A stretch of 64,000 bases of DNA from an uncultured Clostridia bacterium (GTDB lineage: Bacteria > Bacillota > Clostridia > Christensenellales > UBA1242). This document shows positions 34,780 through 42,973 of the stretch, piece after piece. Position 1 is the first letter of the stretch; every line of letters starts with the position of its first letter. The position numbers and the translations under genes were made by a program. The stretch lies in NCBI GenBank assembly GCA_947062475.1, contig CAMSQA010000002.1:1-64000 (forward strand). The letters are read 5' to 3'. The notes under the pieces were generated by a model, which ran no database searches, was not told the DNA's origin, and worked only from the letters and a program-made list of their open reading frames with translations.

Positions 34780-34922
34780 AATATATGCAAAAAAAAGTCT
34801 TTTTTAGAAAGATTTTTACAAACCGTATTCAGTGGTGGTTGATTGTTTTTTTTCACTAAAACAGACTTGATAGAAAAGACACTAAAGAGATTTTATATAA
34901 ATGTAAAAGTAGTGTCTTTTTA
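34780..34922. repeat. Direct repeat copy 2 flanking the ATP-grasp gene
   Basis: It repeats CAAATATATGCAA, AAAAAGTCTTTTTTA, GTATTCAGTGG and a terminal inverted repeat AAAAGACACT (34874-34883) / AGTGTCTTTT (34911-34920). That last stem could also terminate transcription from the ATP-grasp gene. Confidence 0.7.
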
Positions 34923-34941
34923 TAAATAAAACTAAAACGTA

Positions 34942-34970
34942 TTGACGATTAATTTTAGATTTGGTATAAT
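34942..34970 (+). promoter_or_regulatory. Promoter placing the pnuC-like start codon at +1
   Basis: TTGACG (34942-34947), 17 bp, TATAAT (34965-34970), then six bases to the ATG at 34977. No Shine-Dalgarno. Confidence 0.8.
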
Positions 34971-34976
34971 AAAAAC

Positions 34977-35681
34977 ATGAAAAATTTTTTTAAAGAGTTG
35001 TCTGTTTTTGAACGCATACTTCTTATAGTAAGTCCATTGATTATCATAACAATTGGAATTGTATTTAAAAGCAGTGTTTTAACAATTCTTTCTTCAGCAA
35101 TAGGAGTAGTAGGTGTATTTCTTCTTTCTAAAGGAAGGCTATCAGGACAAATTTTTGCCATTGTTGCAGCAGTGCTTTATTCGATAGTAAGTTTTTATCA
35201 AGGTTTCTATGGGGAAGTAATAATTTATGTTGTGCTTATGATTCCAACGTATATTTGGGGCATTATTGAATGGGCCAAACATAAAAATAATGATACTAAA
35301 AGTGTTAAAATAAATTCTATAAGTTATAAAGAGTGGATAGGTGTTTGTTGCTTTGCAATTTTAATTTTTATTGGTTTTTATTTTTTGTTAAAAGCCTTAA
35401 ACACAAACGAGCTTATTGTAAGCACTATTTCTGTGCTGAGTAGTATATTTGGAGCATATTTGTTGGCTCGTAGAAGTAAATATGGTTTTGTTTCTTATAT
35501 TTTTAATGATATCATACTTATAGTTCTTTGGTCTATCCCTGTTTTTCAAGGAAATTTATTTGTATTAGCTATGCTTATGAATCCGATAGTAAATTTGATA
35601 AACGATACATATGGCGTAGTCAACTGGACGAAATTGCAAAAGAAACAAAAATCAGATAAAATAATAAATATGAAAAATTAA
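34977..35681 (+). CDS. pnuC: PnuC-like nicotinamide riboside/vitamin transporter
   Basis: A 234-aa membrane protein with about seven hydrophobic segments. YSIVSFYQGFYGEVIIYVVL followed by MIPTYIWGIIEW, and the late LMNPIVNLINDTYGVVNW, match the PnuC family, which moves nicotinamide riboside by facilitated diffusion. Relatives carry thiamine or riboflavin, so the ligand is not certain. No ribosome site is visible and the promoter puts +1 at the ATG. The next gene is a CoA biosynthesis fusion, so cofactor supply is a common theme. Confidence 0.82.
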   Translation: MKNFFKELSVFERILLIVSPLIIITIGIVFKSSVLTILSSAIGVVGVFLLSKGRLSGQIFAIVAAVLYSIVSFYQGFYGEVIIYVVLMIPTYIWGIIEWAKHKNNDTKSVKINSISYKEWIGVCCFAILIFIGFYFLLKALNTNELIVSTISVLSSIFGAYLLARRSKYGFVSYIFNDIILIVLWSIPVFQGNLFVLAMLMNPIVNLINDTYGVVNWTKLQKKQKSDKIINMKN

Positions 35682-35720
35682 AAAAATTCAAAACGATTCT
35701 ACAATCAACAGGAGGCAATT

Positions 35721-37046
35721 GTGCTAATTTTGGTAACAGGTAAATCAGGTTCTGGCAAATCAGTTTTTGCAAAAAAGCTTGCCAAAGAAATAGGATATAA
35801 ATATATTGATGTTGATAGTATTGGACATTCTCTTTATGACATTCCAAGTGTTTTACAACACGCGGAATTACTTTTTGGTCAAGCCATTTATGATGAAAGT
35901 GGAAATTTTGATAGAAAAAAGTTGGGACAGATTGTGTTTCAAGAAAGGGATTCCGAGAGAGTGAAAGAGTTTAATGATTTTACTTGGAATTATATGCAAA
36001 AAGAAATTGATAAACTTTTGGAAGAGAACGAAAATATTATATTAGATTGGATTTTATTGCCTCTCACAAAATATTGGGAAATGCTTGCTTATAAGATTTT
36101 AATAAAACCCAAAAATGATTCTATAAGATATGAAAAATTGCTTGAAAGGGATAAAGTAAATATTGACTATTTAAAGCTTAGAGATAAGTCAAGTATAGTA
36201 TATAATGAAAAAGAGTTTAACTATATCATTTATAATGACTACGATGACGAAAAATATAATTTTTATATTAATTACATAACAAATAATTTAAAGAATTGTA
36301 TTTATTTTGAAGCTTTAGGCACAAAAAGTCCTTTTGCTTTGAAAGATTCAGCTTGTCCATCTTATTATATAAAAATCGGCAGAAACAAAATATTATTAGA
36401 TTGTGGAAGTGGTTCTCATAGATTTTTTAAAATAAATCAACTAGATAATCTTAATATCTTTATTTCGCATTTGCATCGTGATCACTATAATGATTTATAT
36501 AACTATATGTATTCGGCTTATGCTTTAAAAAATTTAGGGAAGGTTAAAGAAAAAATTAATATTTTTTTGCCAAAATCTCCAACAAATATTGTGGATGATA
36601 TAAAATCAGAAAAATTGACATTTTCAAATATTTATACTTTTGACAAAACTACAAAGCTTAATATTGACGATATAAAAATTGAGTTTCTTGAGGTTGACCA
36701 CTCACAAGATATGGAATGTTTTGCGATAAAGATAAAAACTGTTGATAAAGTAATCGTCTATACTGGAGACATTTCTTATTCAAACAAATCAATACTTGTT
36801 GATTTTGCAAAAGGTTGTGATGTTTTGATTTGCGAAGCAAGTTTACTTAAAAAACATAATTTTCCAGAAATAAACAATCATATCACAGCGTGGCAAGCCG
36901 CAACAATTGCGAAGGAAGCACAGGTAAAGAAACTTTTATTGACTCACTTTTGGGCGGAAGAAGAATTGGGTGAATATTTAAAAGAAGCTGAAACAAAATT
37001 TGATAATACTATAGCTTTGAAAGAACGAGATAAATTTTATTTATAA
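35721..37046 (+). CDS. coaE: Dephospho-CoA kinase fused to an MBL-fold hydrolase
   Basis: A 441-aa two-domain protein. Residues 1-190 are CoaE-like: P-loop GKSGSGKS (7-14), YIDVDSIGHSLYD, and FDRKKLGQIVF, which phosphorylate dephospho-CoA to CoA. Residues about 200-441 are an MBL domain with FISHLHRDHYND, a His in VEVDHSQDMEC, YTGDIS and LLTHFW, resembling RNase Z-type hydrolases. The frame is continuous with no stop between them. It starts with GTG behind AGGAGG. coaD, the preceding step of the same pathway, follows after 9 bases. CoaE alone is about 200 aa; this fusion is unusual to me. Confidence 0.82.
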   Translation: MLILVTGKSGSGKSVFAKKLAKEIGYKYIDVDSIGHSLYDIPSVLQHAELLFGQAIYDESGNFDRKKLGQIVFQERDSERVKEFNDFTWNYMQKEIDKLLEENENIILDWILLPLTKYWEMLAYKILIKPKNDSIRYEKLLERDKVNIDYLKLRDKSSIVYNEKEFNYIIYNDYDDEKYNFYINYITNNLKNCIYFEALGTKSPFALKDSACPSYYIKIGRNKILLDCGSGSHRFFKINQLDNLNIFISHLHRDHYNDLYNYMYSAYALKNLGKVKEKINIFLPKSPTNIVDDIKSEKLTFSNIYTFDKTTKLNIDDIKIEFLEVDHSQDMECFAIKIKTVDKVIVYTGDISYSNKSILVDFAKGCDVLICEASLLKKHNFPEINNHITAWQAATIAKEAQVKKLLLTHFWAEEELGEYLKEAETKFDNTIALKERDKFYL

Positions 37047-37055
37047 GGAGGGAAA

Positions 37056-37529
37056 ATGAAAATAGGATTTTATGCGGGTAGTTTTGATCCTTTCACAACT
37101 GGGCATTTGCACATAGTGAAAACTGCAAGCGAGATTTTTGATAAGATAATTATTGGCATTGGAGTAAATCCAAAGAAAACAAGAAAATTTGATAAAAATA
37201 AAATGTGCAGAGCAATTCAAGATTTAATGGCAAAACAAAACATATTAAATGTCGAATGTGTTTTGTTTGACGGATTGACTGCAGAGGTGGCGAAAGCTTA
37301 TGGTGCATCTTTTTTAATAAGAGGTGTAAGAAATGGTATAGATTATGATTTTGAAGAAAATATAGCAATGATTAATGAAGAGCTTTCTGGCATTGATACA
37401 ATTTATATTCGTGCTGGTGCTTTTGGAGTTGTTTCATCAAGTATGGTGAACGAATTGATAGAAAGAGGTAAAGATGTTTCAAAATATTTGCCTGCTCAAA
37501 TTTATGAAATAGTCAAAGAGACAAAATAA
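37056..37529 (+). CDS. coaD: Phosphopantetheine adenylyltransferase
   Basis: A 157-aa nucleotidyltransferase making dephospho-CoA from phosphopantetheine and ATP. The TxGH motif is in GSFDPFTTGHLHIV, then LIRGVRNGIDYDFEENIAMI, and the ATP-binding VVSSSMVNELIERG near the C-terminus. Full length. AAGGAGGG precedes the ATG, 9 bases after the CoaE-MBL gene, so the last two steps of CoA synthesis are co-expressed. Confidence 0.94.
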   Translation: MKIGFYAGSFDPFTTGHLHIVKTASEIFDKIIIGIGVNPKKTRKFDKNKMCRAIQDLMAKQNILNVECVLFDGLTAEVAKAYGASFLIRGVRNGIDYDFEENIAMINEELSGIDTIYIRAGAFGVVSSSMVNELIERGKDVSKYLPAQIYEIVKETK

Positions 37530-37603
37530 AGTTTTTAAAGCAGAAAAAGTCACAAAACATTATTAAAATTATTTACATAATAGAAATTTTTAGTAGGTGA
37601 AGC

Positions 37604-38029
37604 ATGAAGATAAATTTATGTGGACTTTGTGGTGAGAGCAAATGGAGAGATTATTTTATCGAAAAAGTTGATTGTGAAAATGTAGAGTTTTTTAATCCCG
37701 TTGTGAAAAATTGGGGATGGGATGAGAATGCCAAGAAAGAAAAACAAAATAGGATATTAAGTTGTGATTATTTGATTTACTTTATTGCTCCACCTATGAA
37801 AGGTTTTAGTTCTATTGCAAGTGCAGTTGAATATTCCAATAAATTCCCTGATAAATTATTGTTTTGCTGCGTAGATTCTTATGAATGTGAAAGTTTTACC
37901 AAACACCAAATTGAATCACTAAAAGTTGTCAAAGATATAATCAAAGATAATGGTGGAAAAATATTCAATTCTTTAGATGAAATGGCAGAATATGTAAGAT
38001 TAATCGGCTATTCAAACAAAGAAAACTAA
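37604..38029 (+). CDS. Nucleoside 2-deoxyribosyltransferase-like protein
   Basis: A 141-aa protein. LCGLCGESKWRDYFIE, FFNPVVKNWGWDENAKKEKQ and the following CDYLIYFIAPPMKGFSSIAS match the order of the NDT-like fold (substrate loop, NP..W...E, then SIASAVEY). Such proteins move deoxyribose between bases or hydrolyse nucleotides. AGTAGGTGAAG precedes the ATG. It may be in the same run as coaD (74-bp gap). The family call rests on motif order only. Confidence 0.65.
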   Translation: MKINLCGLCGESKWRDYFIEKVDCENVEFFNPVVKNWGWDENAKKEKQNRILSCDYLIYFIAPPMKGFSSIASAVEYSNKFPDKLLFCCVDSYECESFTKHQIESLKVVKDIIKDNGGKIFNSLDEMAEYVRLIGYSNKEN

Positions 38030-38175
38030 ATTTTAAAAGCGTTAAAGTTTTTCAAAGACTTTTTGATGATTTTAAAAAGAATGGTCAAAGCCTTCGCGAT
38101 GAAGTAAAAAAAAAGTTTAGAAATCTTGAGAATATGGAAAAAAAGAAAATTTGTAAAAAAGGATGGGATGAGTTT

Positions 38176-38475
38176 ATGTCAACCACGAAAGAAATGAAAG
38201 ATTTTATTTTAGAGCAATTTCACCTGCTTGAAGATGTGACTGCTAGGTCAATGATGGGGGAATTTTTGCTTTATTATAAAGGAATTTTATTTGGAGGAAT
38301 TTATGATGGAAGGGTTCTTGTAAAAAAGACTTCTACAAATCAAAATTTGGGAATGTCAAGTGAAATTCCTTACAAGGGTGCAAAACCGATGTTTATGATT
38401 GAAGATATTGAAAACGCAGAAAATGTAAGAGATATAGTTTTGGCTACTATTGAAGGGTTGCCAACAAAAAAATAA
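38176..38475 (+). CDS. TfoX N-terminal-domain protein
   Basis: A 99-aa protein. LEDVTARSMMGEFLLYYKGI, LFGGIYDGRVLVKKT and the later PYKGAKPMFMIED match the TfoX N-terminal domain found as small stand-alone proteins. I prefer ATG 38176 (MSTTKEMKDFILEQ), which matches the family's usual start. An ATG at 38134 behind TTGAG would add 14 residues. In proteobacteria TfoX regulates competence, but the short forms have no proven role. comM and dprA are elsewhere in the window. Confidence 0.7.
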   Translation: MSTTKEMKDFILEQFHLLEDVTARSMMGEFLLYYKGILFGGIYDGRVLVKKTSTNQNLGMSSEIPYKGAKPMFMIEDIENAENVRDIVLATIEGLPTKK

Positions 38476-38562
38476 AATTTAAATAAGTTTTTTGATAGTT
38501 TCATTTATTCGGCAAAAACTTATATTATAATAGAAATTATTTAAAATTTTGAAGAAAATTAT

Positions 38563-38591
38563 TTGGTTTAACTTTATAGTTGTGCTATAAT
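38563..38591 (+). promoter_or_regulatory. Promoter of the small membrane protein
   Basis: TTGGTT (38563-38568), 17 bp, TGcTATAAT (-10 at 38586-38591). Predicted +1 is at the first base of the AGGAGG. Confidence 0.75.
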
Positions 38592-38609
38592 ATTTTTAGG
38601 AGGGTAAAC

Positions 38610-38834
38610 ATGGCAAAATCAGGTAAAGATTATTTTGGATTAGGTAGAGTAATAAGTATTATTCTTGCTATTATTCCTATTACAGCTCTTATTTTGGGAG
38701 TTGCAACAAGATTATCTGAAGGTAAAATTGTAGCTGGAATTTTGAGATTATTGCTCGGTTGGAACATAATCTGGATCGTTGACCTTGTTCTTATGATTCT
38801 CAATGGAAGAATTATGAGACTTCTCAATATCTAA
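38610..38834 (+). CDS. Small two-segment membrane protein
   Basis: A 74-aa protein with hydrophobic segments at about 13-32 (VISIILAIIPITALILGVAT) and 42-66 (GILRLLLGWNIIWIVDLVLM). The GW between them and the EGKIVAGI loop recall small Pmp3/YqaE-like proteolipids, but the match is weak. AGGAGG lies 7 bases before ATG 38610. A terminator follows. Function unknown. Confidence 0.65.
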   Translation: MAKSGKDYFGLGRVISIILAIIPITALILGVATRLSEGKIVAGILRLLLGWNIIWIVDLVLMILNGRIMRLLNI

Positions 38835-38846
38835 TTCAAATTTAAA

Positions 38847-38880
38847 AAAATCGTCCTTAAATGTGGATGATTTTTTATTT
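38847..38880 (+). terminator. Terminator after the small membrane protein
   Basis: AAAAAATCGTCC pairs with GGATGATTTTTT over an 8-base loop. Confidence 0.85.
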
Positions 38881-39041
38881 TTTCAATTTTTTATCTGCTT
38901 TTTTCTTTTTCGAACTTGATCAATCGACATATTTTGTATGCTTTATCTTTAAAATTGTTTATTTTATTTGACTAATGGCAAAAATTGTTTATAATATTTT
39001 TAGTAAAAATGCAAAACCTTAATTGAGTTTAACAATTTTTC

Positions 39042-39070
39042 TTGCATGAAAACTTAAAATGTGTTATAAT
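39042..39070 (+). promoter_or_regulatory. Promoter of the secG-rnr region
   Basis: TTGCAT (39042-39047), 17 bp, TGtTATAAT (-10 at 39065-39070). Confidence 0.75.
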
Positions 39071-39087
39071 ATTCTTAGGAGAATTAT

Positions 39088-39321
39088 ATGACAAGTTTGC
39101 TATGCAATTGGTTTGATGATTGGGGAAGAAATATTAAGTCAGGTTTAACTATAACTGGCATAATAGTTTTTCTAGTCGCTTTTTTCTGTTTTGGAGTTTT
39201 GCTTTTCTATGGAATTATAAAAAGAGCATTGGTGGCAAATAAAAATAGAATTGCTTGGGGATTGATTTTTTTGCTTATCATTGATATTCTATTCTTTATT
39301 TGGTTTTGTATTATTATTTGA
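39088..39321 (+). CDS. Small membrane protein upstream of secG
   Basis: A 77-aa protein with two hydrophobic segments (ITGIIVFLVAFFCFGVLLFY and WGLIFLLIIDILFFIWFCII) joined by a basic loop (KRALVANKNR). TTAGGAGA precedes the ATG. It lies 20 bp before secG behind a good promoter, so it is probably expressed with the translocase subunit. No family recognised. Confidence 0.6.
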   Translation: MTSLLCNWFDDWGRNIKSGLTITGIIVFLVAFFCFGVLLFYGIIKRALVANKNRIAWGLIFLLIIDILFFIWFCIII

Positions 39322-39341
39322 TTTAAGGAGATTTATTTGAT

Positions 39342-39665
39342 ATGAATTATTTTATTTCTACTTTGCTTGATGGAGAAATTGCAAGTGATTTTGCAACAAA
39401 GGTTTTGCCTGTCCTTCGTTACGTTCTTTTTGCAATTATCATAGCCGCAGCGATTGTAATGATTATTACTACGCTTATGCAGTCTACTGACAACAATAAT
39501 GGAATGGATGCTTTTACTGGTGCAAAACAAGAGAGCTATTATTCTCAAAACAAAGGTGCGTCTCGTGATAGCATTTTAAAAAGAATCACAATAGCAATGG
39601 CAGTGATTATTCTTGTTTGTATTTTGACTTTCTTTATTACCGAACTTATCGCAGGTATCAAATGA
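39342..39665 (+). CDS. secG: Preprotein translocase subunit SecG
   Basis: A 107-aa membrane protein with two hydrophobic segments (VLRYVLFAIIIAAAIVMIIT and ITIAMAVIILVCILTFFITE) and a polar loop with the SecG-like MDAFTGAKQESYYSQ. The N-terminal extension and loop are longer than in model SecG (about 75 aa). The classic LLQ.G..GGL loop is degenerate. The position directly before rnr, smpB and ssrA is the conserved Bacillota context and strongly supports the call. TAAGGAG precedes the ATG. Its TGA overlaps the rnr ATG. Confidence 0.82.
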   Translation: MNYFISTLLDGEIASDFATKVLPVLRYVLFAIIIAAAIVMIITTLMQSTDNNNGMDAFTGAKQESYYSQNKGASRDSILKRITIAMAVIILVCILTFFITELIAGIK

Positions 39666-41752
39666 CAGCAAAAAAAATACTTTTAGAATTGTTAAAAAAA
39701 GATAGTCTTTCTTTTAAAGGGAAAGACAATCTTTTTTCTTTTATTTCAAAGACTTATTCATTAACTTTGCAAGAAATTAAAAAAGCTTATGACTTTTTAT
39801 TAAAAGATGGGCAGATTTTGGAGCTGTCTCCTAATAAAATTATAGCTGTTCCTTCACATGGTTATCAAAAAGGTCTTTTTATGGGCAGCACAAAAGGTTA
39901 TGGCTTTTGCAGATTAAATGATGCTGAAAAAGAGGATATTTTCATTCCTGCAAATATGTGTGGCGGTGCAATTGATGGCGATAAAGTTATCATAAAAATA
40001 ATGTCAGAAAATGAAGAAGGGACTGATGGCAAAGTTGTCAAAGTTTATTCAAATTTAAAATACCTTGCAGGTGTTGTTGTGAAAATGGGAAGGTCATTTT
40101 TCTTAGAGCCTGACAATAATCACATTCCTTTTAAAATTAAACTTGATGGAGGAGTCAAGTTTGAAGAAAATGACAGAGTCACAATTGAAATTTTGAGAGG
40201 AAAAGTTTTAAGCGGAAGAGTTGTAGAAGTGCTTGGCAAAAGTGAAGATATAAAGGCATGTGAACTTGCAATCATTCGCGATCACCAGCTTTATGAGGTT
40301 TTCCCCGACAAAGTAATAAATGAAGTAAAAAAGCTACCTCAAGAAGTTTTGCCTTCTCAAAAAAAAGGTCGTGTCAATTTGACAGATGAAGTAGTTTTTA
40401 CTATCGATGGCGAAGATGCAAAAGACCTTGATGATGCAGTCTCCATAAAAAAGACAGAAAATGGATATATCTTAGGTGTGCATATTGCAGATGTTGGAGA
40501 ATATGTCAAATATGAAACCGAAGTTGACCATGAAGCTTTTAATCGTGGCACAAGTGTATATTTCCCTACTTCAGTATTGCCTATGCTTCCAAGAGAACTT
40601 TCAAATGGGATTTGCTCGCTTAATGAAGGAGTTGAAAGATTAACTTTGACTTGTGAGATGCACATTGATGAAGAAGGAAATGTCAAGTCACATAAAATCT
40701 ATGAAAGTGTGATTAAAAGTGTAGCAAGGCTAAATTATACTAATGTGGCAAAACTTTTTGATGGAAATGAATGTGATGATAAAACTAGAAGCGTCAAGGA
40801 AGAGTTGTTTTTAATGAGACAACTTTCTCATATATTACAATCAAAAAATAAAAAAAATGGTGCTCTTGATTTTGAAATACCAGAAGTTCAATTTGTTTTT
40901 GATGAAAATGGGATGGCTGTGGGATTTAAAAAGCGAGAAAGAAATGATGCACATAGGCTTATTGAGGACTTCATGGTTCTTGCAAACCAAACGGTTGCAA
41001 AAGAATTTTGTGATCGAGAAATTCCATTTTTATATCGAGTGCATGAAGCACCAAAAAAGGAAAAAGTTTTTGGAGTAATTGATTATTTAAAAGGACTTAA
41101 TATTAAAACTCCAAAAATACCTGAAATGATAACTCCGCTTTATTATCAAGATTTAATCAAACTTTGTGATAACAAGACTTTTACCGAAACTGTCAATAAA
41201 GTTATTTTAAGGTCGATGCAGAAGGCAAAATATTTCAATAGATGTTGGGGGCATTTTGGATTGGCACTTAAATATTATTGCCATTTTACTTCGCCTATCA
41301 GACGTTATCCAGATCTTACAATTCATAGAATTATAAAAGAGGTTATTCACAAGAAAGAGTTGGGTGGCAAGAGAATTGATGAACTGGAGGAGTTTACTTT
41401 TGAAGCGGGGGAGCAATCAAGTTTGACTGAAAAGAACGCCGATAAAGCTGAAAGAGAGGTTGATGATCTTTGGAAAGCTTATCTAATGAAAGACAGAGTT
41501 GGTGAAATATTTGAAGGTGTTGTTTCTTCTGTCACAAATTTTGGGATTTTTGTTGAGCTTGACAACACAGTTGAAGGTCTTATTCGAATTGAGGATTTGC
41601 CTGACAATGGGTTTTTATTGTTTGAAAAACAGTTGAAACTTAAAGGTAATAGATTGACATTCTCTGTTGGCGACAGAATTGAAGTGAAGCTGGTTGCTGC
41701 AAATGTGTATACTCGAAAAATTGATTTTTCTTTTGTAAGTTTTATAAAATAA
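39662..41752 (+). CDS. rnr: Ribonuclease R
   Basis: A 696-aa 3'-5' exoribonuclease. An N-terminal winged-helix region and cold-shock domains (GLFMGSTKGYGFCRLND) precede the RNB catalytic domain with VVFTIDGEDAKDLDDAVSIK, whose Asp cluster binds magnesium. PTSVLPMLPRELSNGICSLN and HFTSPIRRYPDLTIHRII follow. A C-terminal S1 domain (GEIFEGVVSSVTNFGIFVEL) ends the protein. The start overlaps the secG stop as ATGA. RNase R works with SmpB-tmRNA to degrade faulty mRNAs, and those genes follow. Confidence 0.95.
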   Translation: MTAKKILLELLKKDSLSFKGKDNLFSFISKTYSLTLQEIKKAYDFLLKDGQILELSPNKIIAVPSHGYQKGLFMGSTKGYGFCRLNDAEKEDIFIPANMCGGAIDGDKVIIKIMSENEEGTDGKVVKVYSNLKYLAGVVVKMGRSFFLEPDNNHIPFKIKLDGGVKFEENDRVTIEILRGKVLSGRVVEVLGKSEDIKACELAIIRDHQLYEVFPDKVINEVKKLPQEVLPSQKKGRVNLTDEVVFTIDGEDAKDLDDAVSIKKTENGYILGVHIADVGEYVKYETEVDHEAFNRGTSVYFPTSVLPMLPRELSNGICSLNEGVERLTLTCEMHIDEEGNVKSHKIYESVIKSVARLNYTNVAKLFDGNECDDKTRSVKEELFLMRQLSHILQSKNKKNGALDFEIPEVQFVFDENGMAVGFKKRERNDAHRLIEDFMVLANQTVAKEFCDREIPFLYRVHEAPKKEKVFGVIDYLKGLNIKTPKIPEMITPLYYQDLIKLCDNKTFTETVNKVILRSMQKAKYFNRCWGHFGLALKYYCHFTSPIRRYPDLTIHRIIKEVIHKKELGGKRIDELEEFTFEAGEQSSLTEKNADKAEREVDDLWKAYLMKDRVGEIFEGVVSSVTNFGIFVELDNTVEGLIRIEDLPDNGFLLFEKQLKLKGNRLTFSVGDRIEVKLVAANVYTRKIDFSFVSFIK

Positions 41753-41772
41753 TAGGGTATGATTTGTGGCTT

Positions 41773-41871
41773 AATACAAGATTTCCTGCTTGCAGTTGCA
41801 AGCAGGATTTCGCACCCCTCAATAAGGGTGTGAAACAAAAAAAATCGAAGATTTTTTTAAAATCTTGTATT
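41773..41871. other. Multi-branched inverted-repeat element between rnr and smpB
   Basis: An outer perfect 12-bp stem, AATACAAGATTT (41773-41784) with AAATCTTGTATT (41860-41871), encloses three hairpins. The first is CCTGCTTGCA/TGCAAGCAGG (41785-41806, perfect). The second is TTTCGCACCC/GGGTGTGAAA (41808-41835, one G-T). The third is AAAATC/GATTTT (41841-41855). The result is a cloverleaf-like four-way junction. It is richer in GC than the very AT-rich flanks (41872-42043 shows only A/T-rich sequence). It could be a small RNA, a 3' UTR structure of rnr, or a miniature mobile element. Confidence 0.6.
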
Positions 41872-42043
41872 TTATAAAAAAATAAATAATGATTTAATTT
41901 TTAAAAAAGCATATTAAATTTTAAAAAAAATCAAAAAAAGTGCAGAATTTATTAAAATTATCATAAAAATTGATAAAATTTTTCATATAAAATCAAAAAT
42001 TCAAAAAAAAATAAAAAAAATATGAAAAAATTTAACTTAGGTA

Positions 42044-42072
42044 TTGAAAAAGTTTAAAATTAGTGTTATAAT
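42044..42072 (+). promoter_or_regulatory. Promoter of smpB-ssrA
   Basis: TTGAAA (42044-42049), 17 bp, TGtTATAAT (-10 at 42067-42072). The predicted start is only about four bases before the ATG at 42083. Confidence 0.75.
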
Positions 42073-42082
42073 AGGAGTTGAG

Positions 42083-42526
42083 ATGAAGATAATAACAAAT
42101 AATAAAAAAGCTTATCACAATTTCTTCGTTTCAGACCTGCTTGAAGCTGGAATTGAACTTAAAGGCGGAGAGATAAAATCTGTAATCGGTGGCAAAATAA
42201 GTTTGAGTGATAGTTATGTCGAAATAAAAAACGGCGAAGCTATCTTAAAAAACTGCTATGTTGCTCCAGCGGAAAATCAATCTCAAGTTGAAAGTTTGTC
42301 AAAGCGGTCAAGAAGGCTTCTCTTACATAAAGCTGAAATTATAAAGCTAGAACGCAAGGTCAAAGAAAAAGGTTTTTCAATTGTGCCTACAAAAGTCTAT
42401 CTCAATAAAGGCAAAGTGAAAGTTGAGATTGGTTTAGCAAAAGGTAAAAAACTTTATGACAAGAGAGATGTCTTGAAGGATAGGGCTATCCGAAGAGACA
42501 TAGACCGAGCAATCAAAAACGAATGA
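42083..42526 (+). CDS. smpB: SsrA-binding protein SmpB
   Basis: A 147-aa partner of tmRNA in ribosome rescue. NKKAYHNFFVSDLLEAGIEL, then LKGGEIKS and the C-terminal KGKKLYDKRDVLKDRAIRRD are diagnostic, including the tail that enters the decoding centre. I start at ATG 42083 behind AGGAGTTGAG; an in-frame ATG at 42044 is inside the -35 box. It ends with TGA, seven bases before tmRNA. Confidence 0.95.
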   Translation: MKIITNNKKAYHNFFVSDLLEAGIELKGGEIKSVIGGKISLSDSYVEIKNGEAILKNCYVAPAENQSQVESLSKRSRRLLLHKAEIIKLERKVKEKGFSIVPTKVYLNKGKVKVEIGLAKGKKLYDKRDVLKDRAIRRDIDRAIKNE

Positions 42527-42533
42527 CCCATTT

Positions 42534-42920
42534 GGGGGCGTTATTGGTTTCGACGGGGAGCATTAATTAAAATGCAAAGCACGCGGTGTGCTCTCACCTA
42601 AAAAGGAGCAAATTGCAAATAAACGCAAAAAATAATAACGTAGTTCGTATGCCTAGCCTTGCTTGTGCAGCGTAACTAAAAAATTCTGGTCGACTTTTTC
42701 GACCTCTCCACTACTTTTCTCGCTAAAAAGTAATATGGGGATCATTAAAAGCGCTCTGCATTCATGAGTTTGTCTTTAAAGTGAATGTAAATTTAAAAGG
42801 CTCGTTTATAGAAAGTTGTATATGACTTAACTATAAATTAAAAAAAAGCATATACTAAGCGTGTAGAAAAGTTTTAAATAAGTTTTTCGGAAGCGGGTTC
42901 AATTCCCGCCGTCTCCACCA
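42534..42920 (+). ncRNA. ssrA: Transfer-messenger RNA
   Basis: The tRNA-like domain is complete: 5' GGGGGCG pairs with 3' CGTCTCC, the D-loop region is GGTTTCGACGGGG, the T-arm reads GCGGGTTCAATTCCCGC and CCA is encoded. The tag reading frame resumes at GCA 42625 and ends at TAA 42673-42675, encoding AKNNNVVRMPSLACAA. Pseudoknot-forming inverted repeats surround it. It follows smpB directly. A Cys in the tag's C-terminal LACAA is unusual. Confidence 0.96.
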
Positions 42921-42973
42921 TTAAATCGGTTAAACAAAGAAAAAAGCCAAATTTATTAAAAGGAAGTGTATTT

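Noticed and set aside
36300..37046. Separate MBL gene after coaE
   Set aside because: The reading frame runs without a stop from the kinase into the hydrolase, and no ribosome site or start codon with spacing lies at the boundary.
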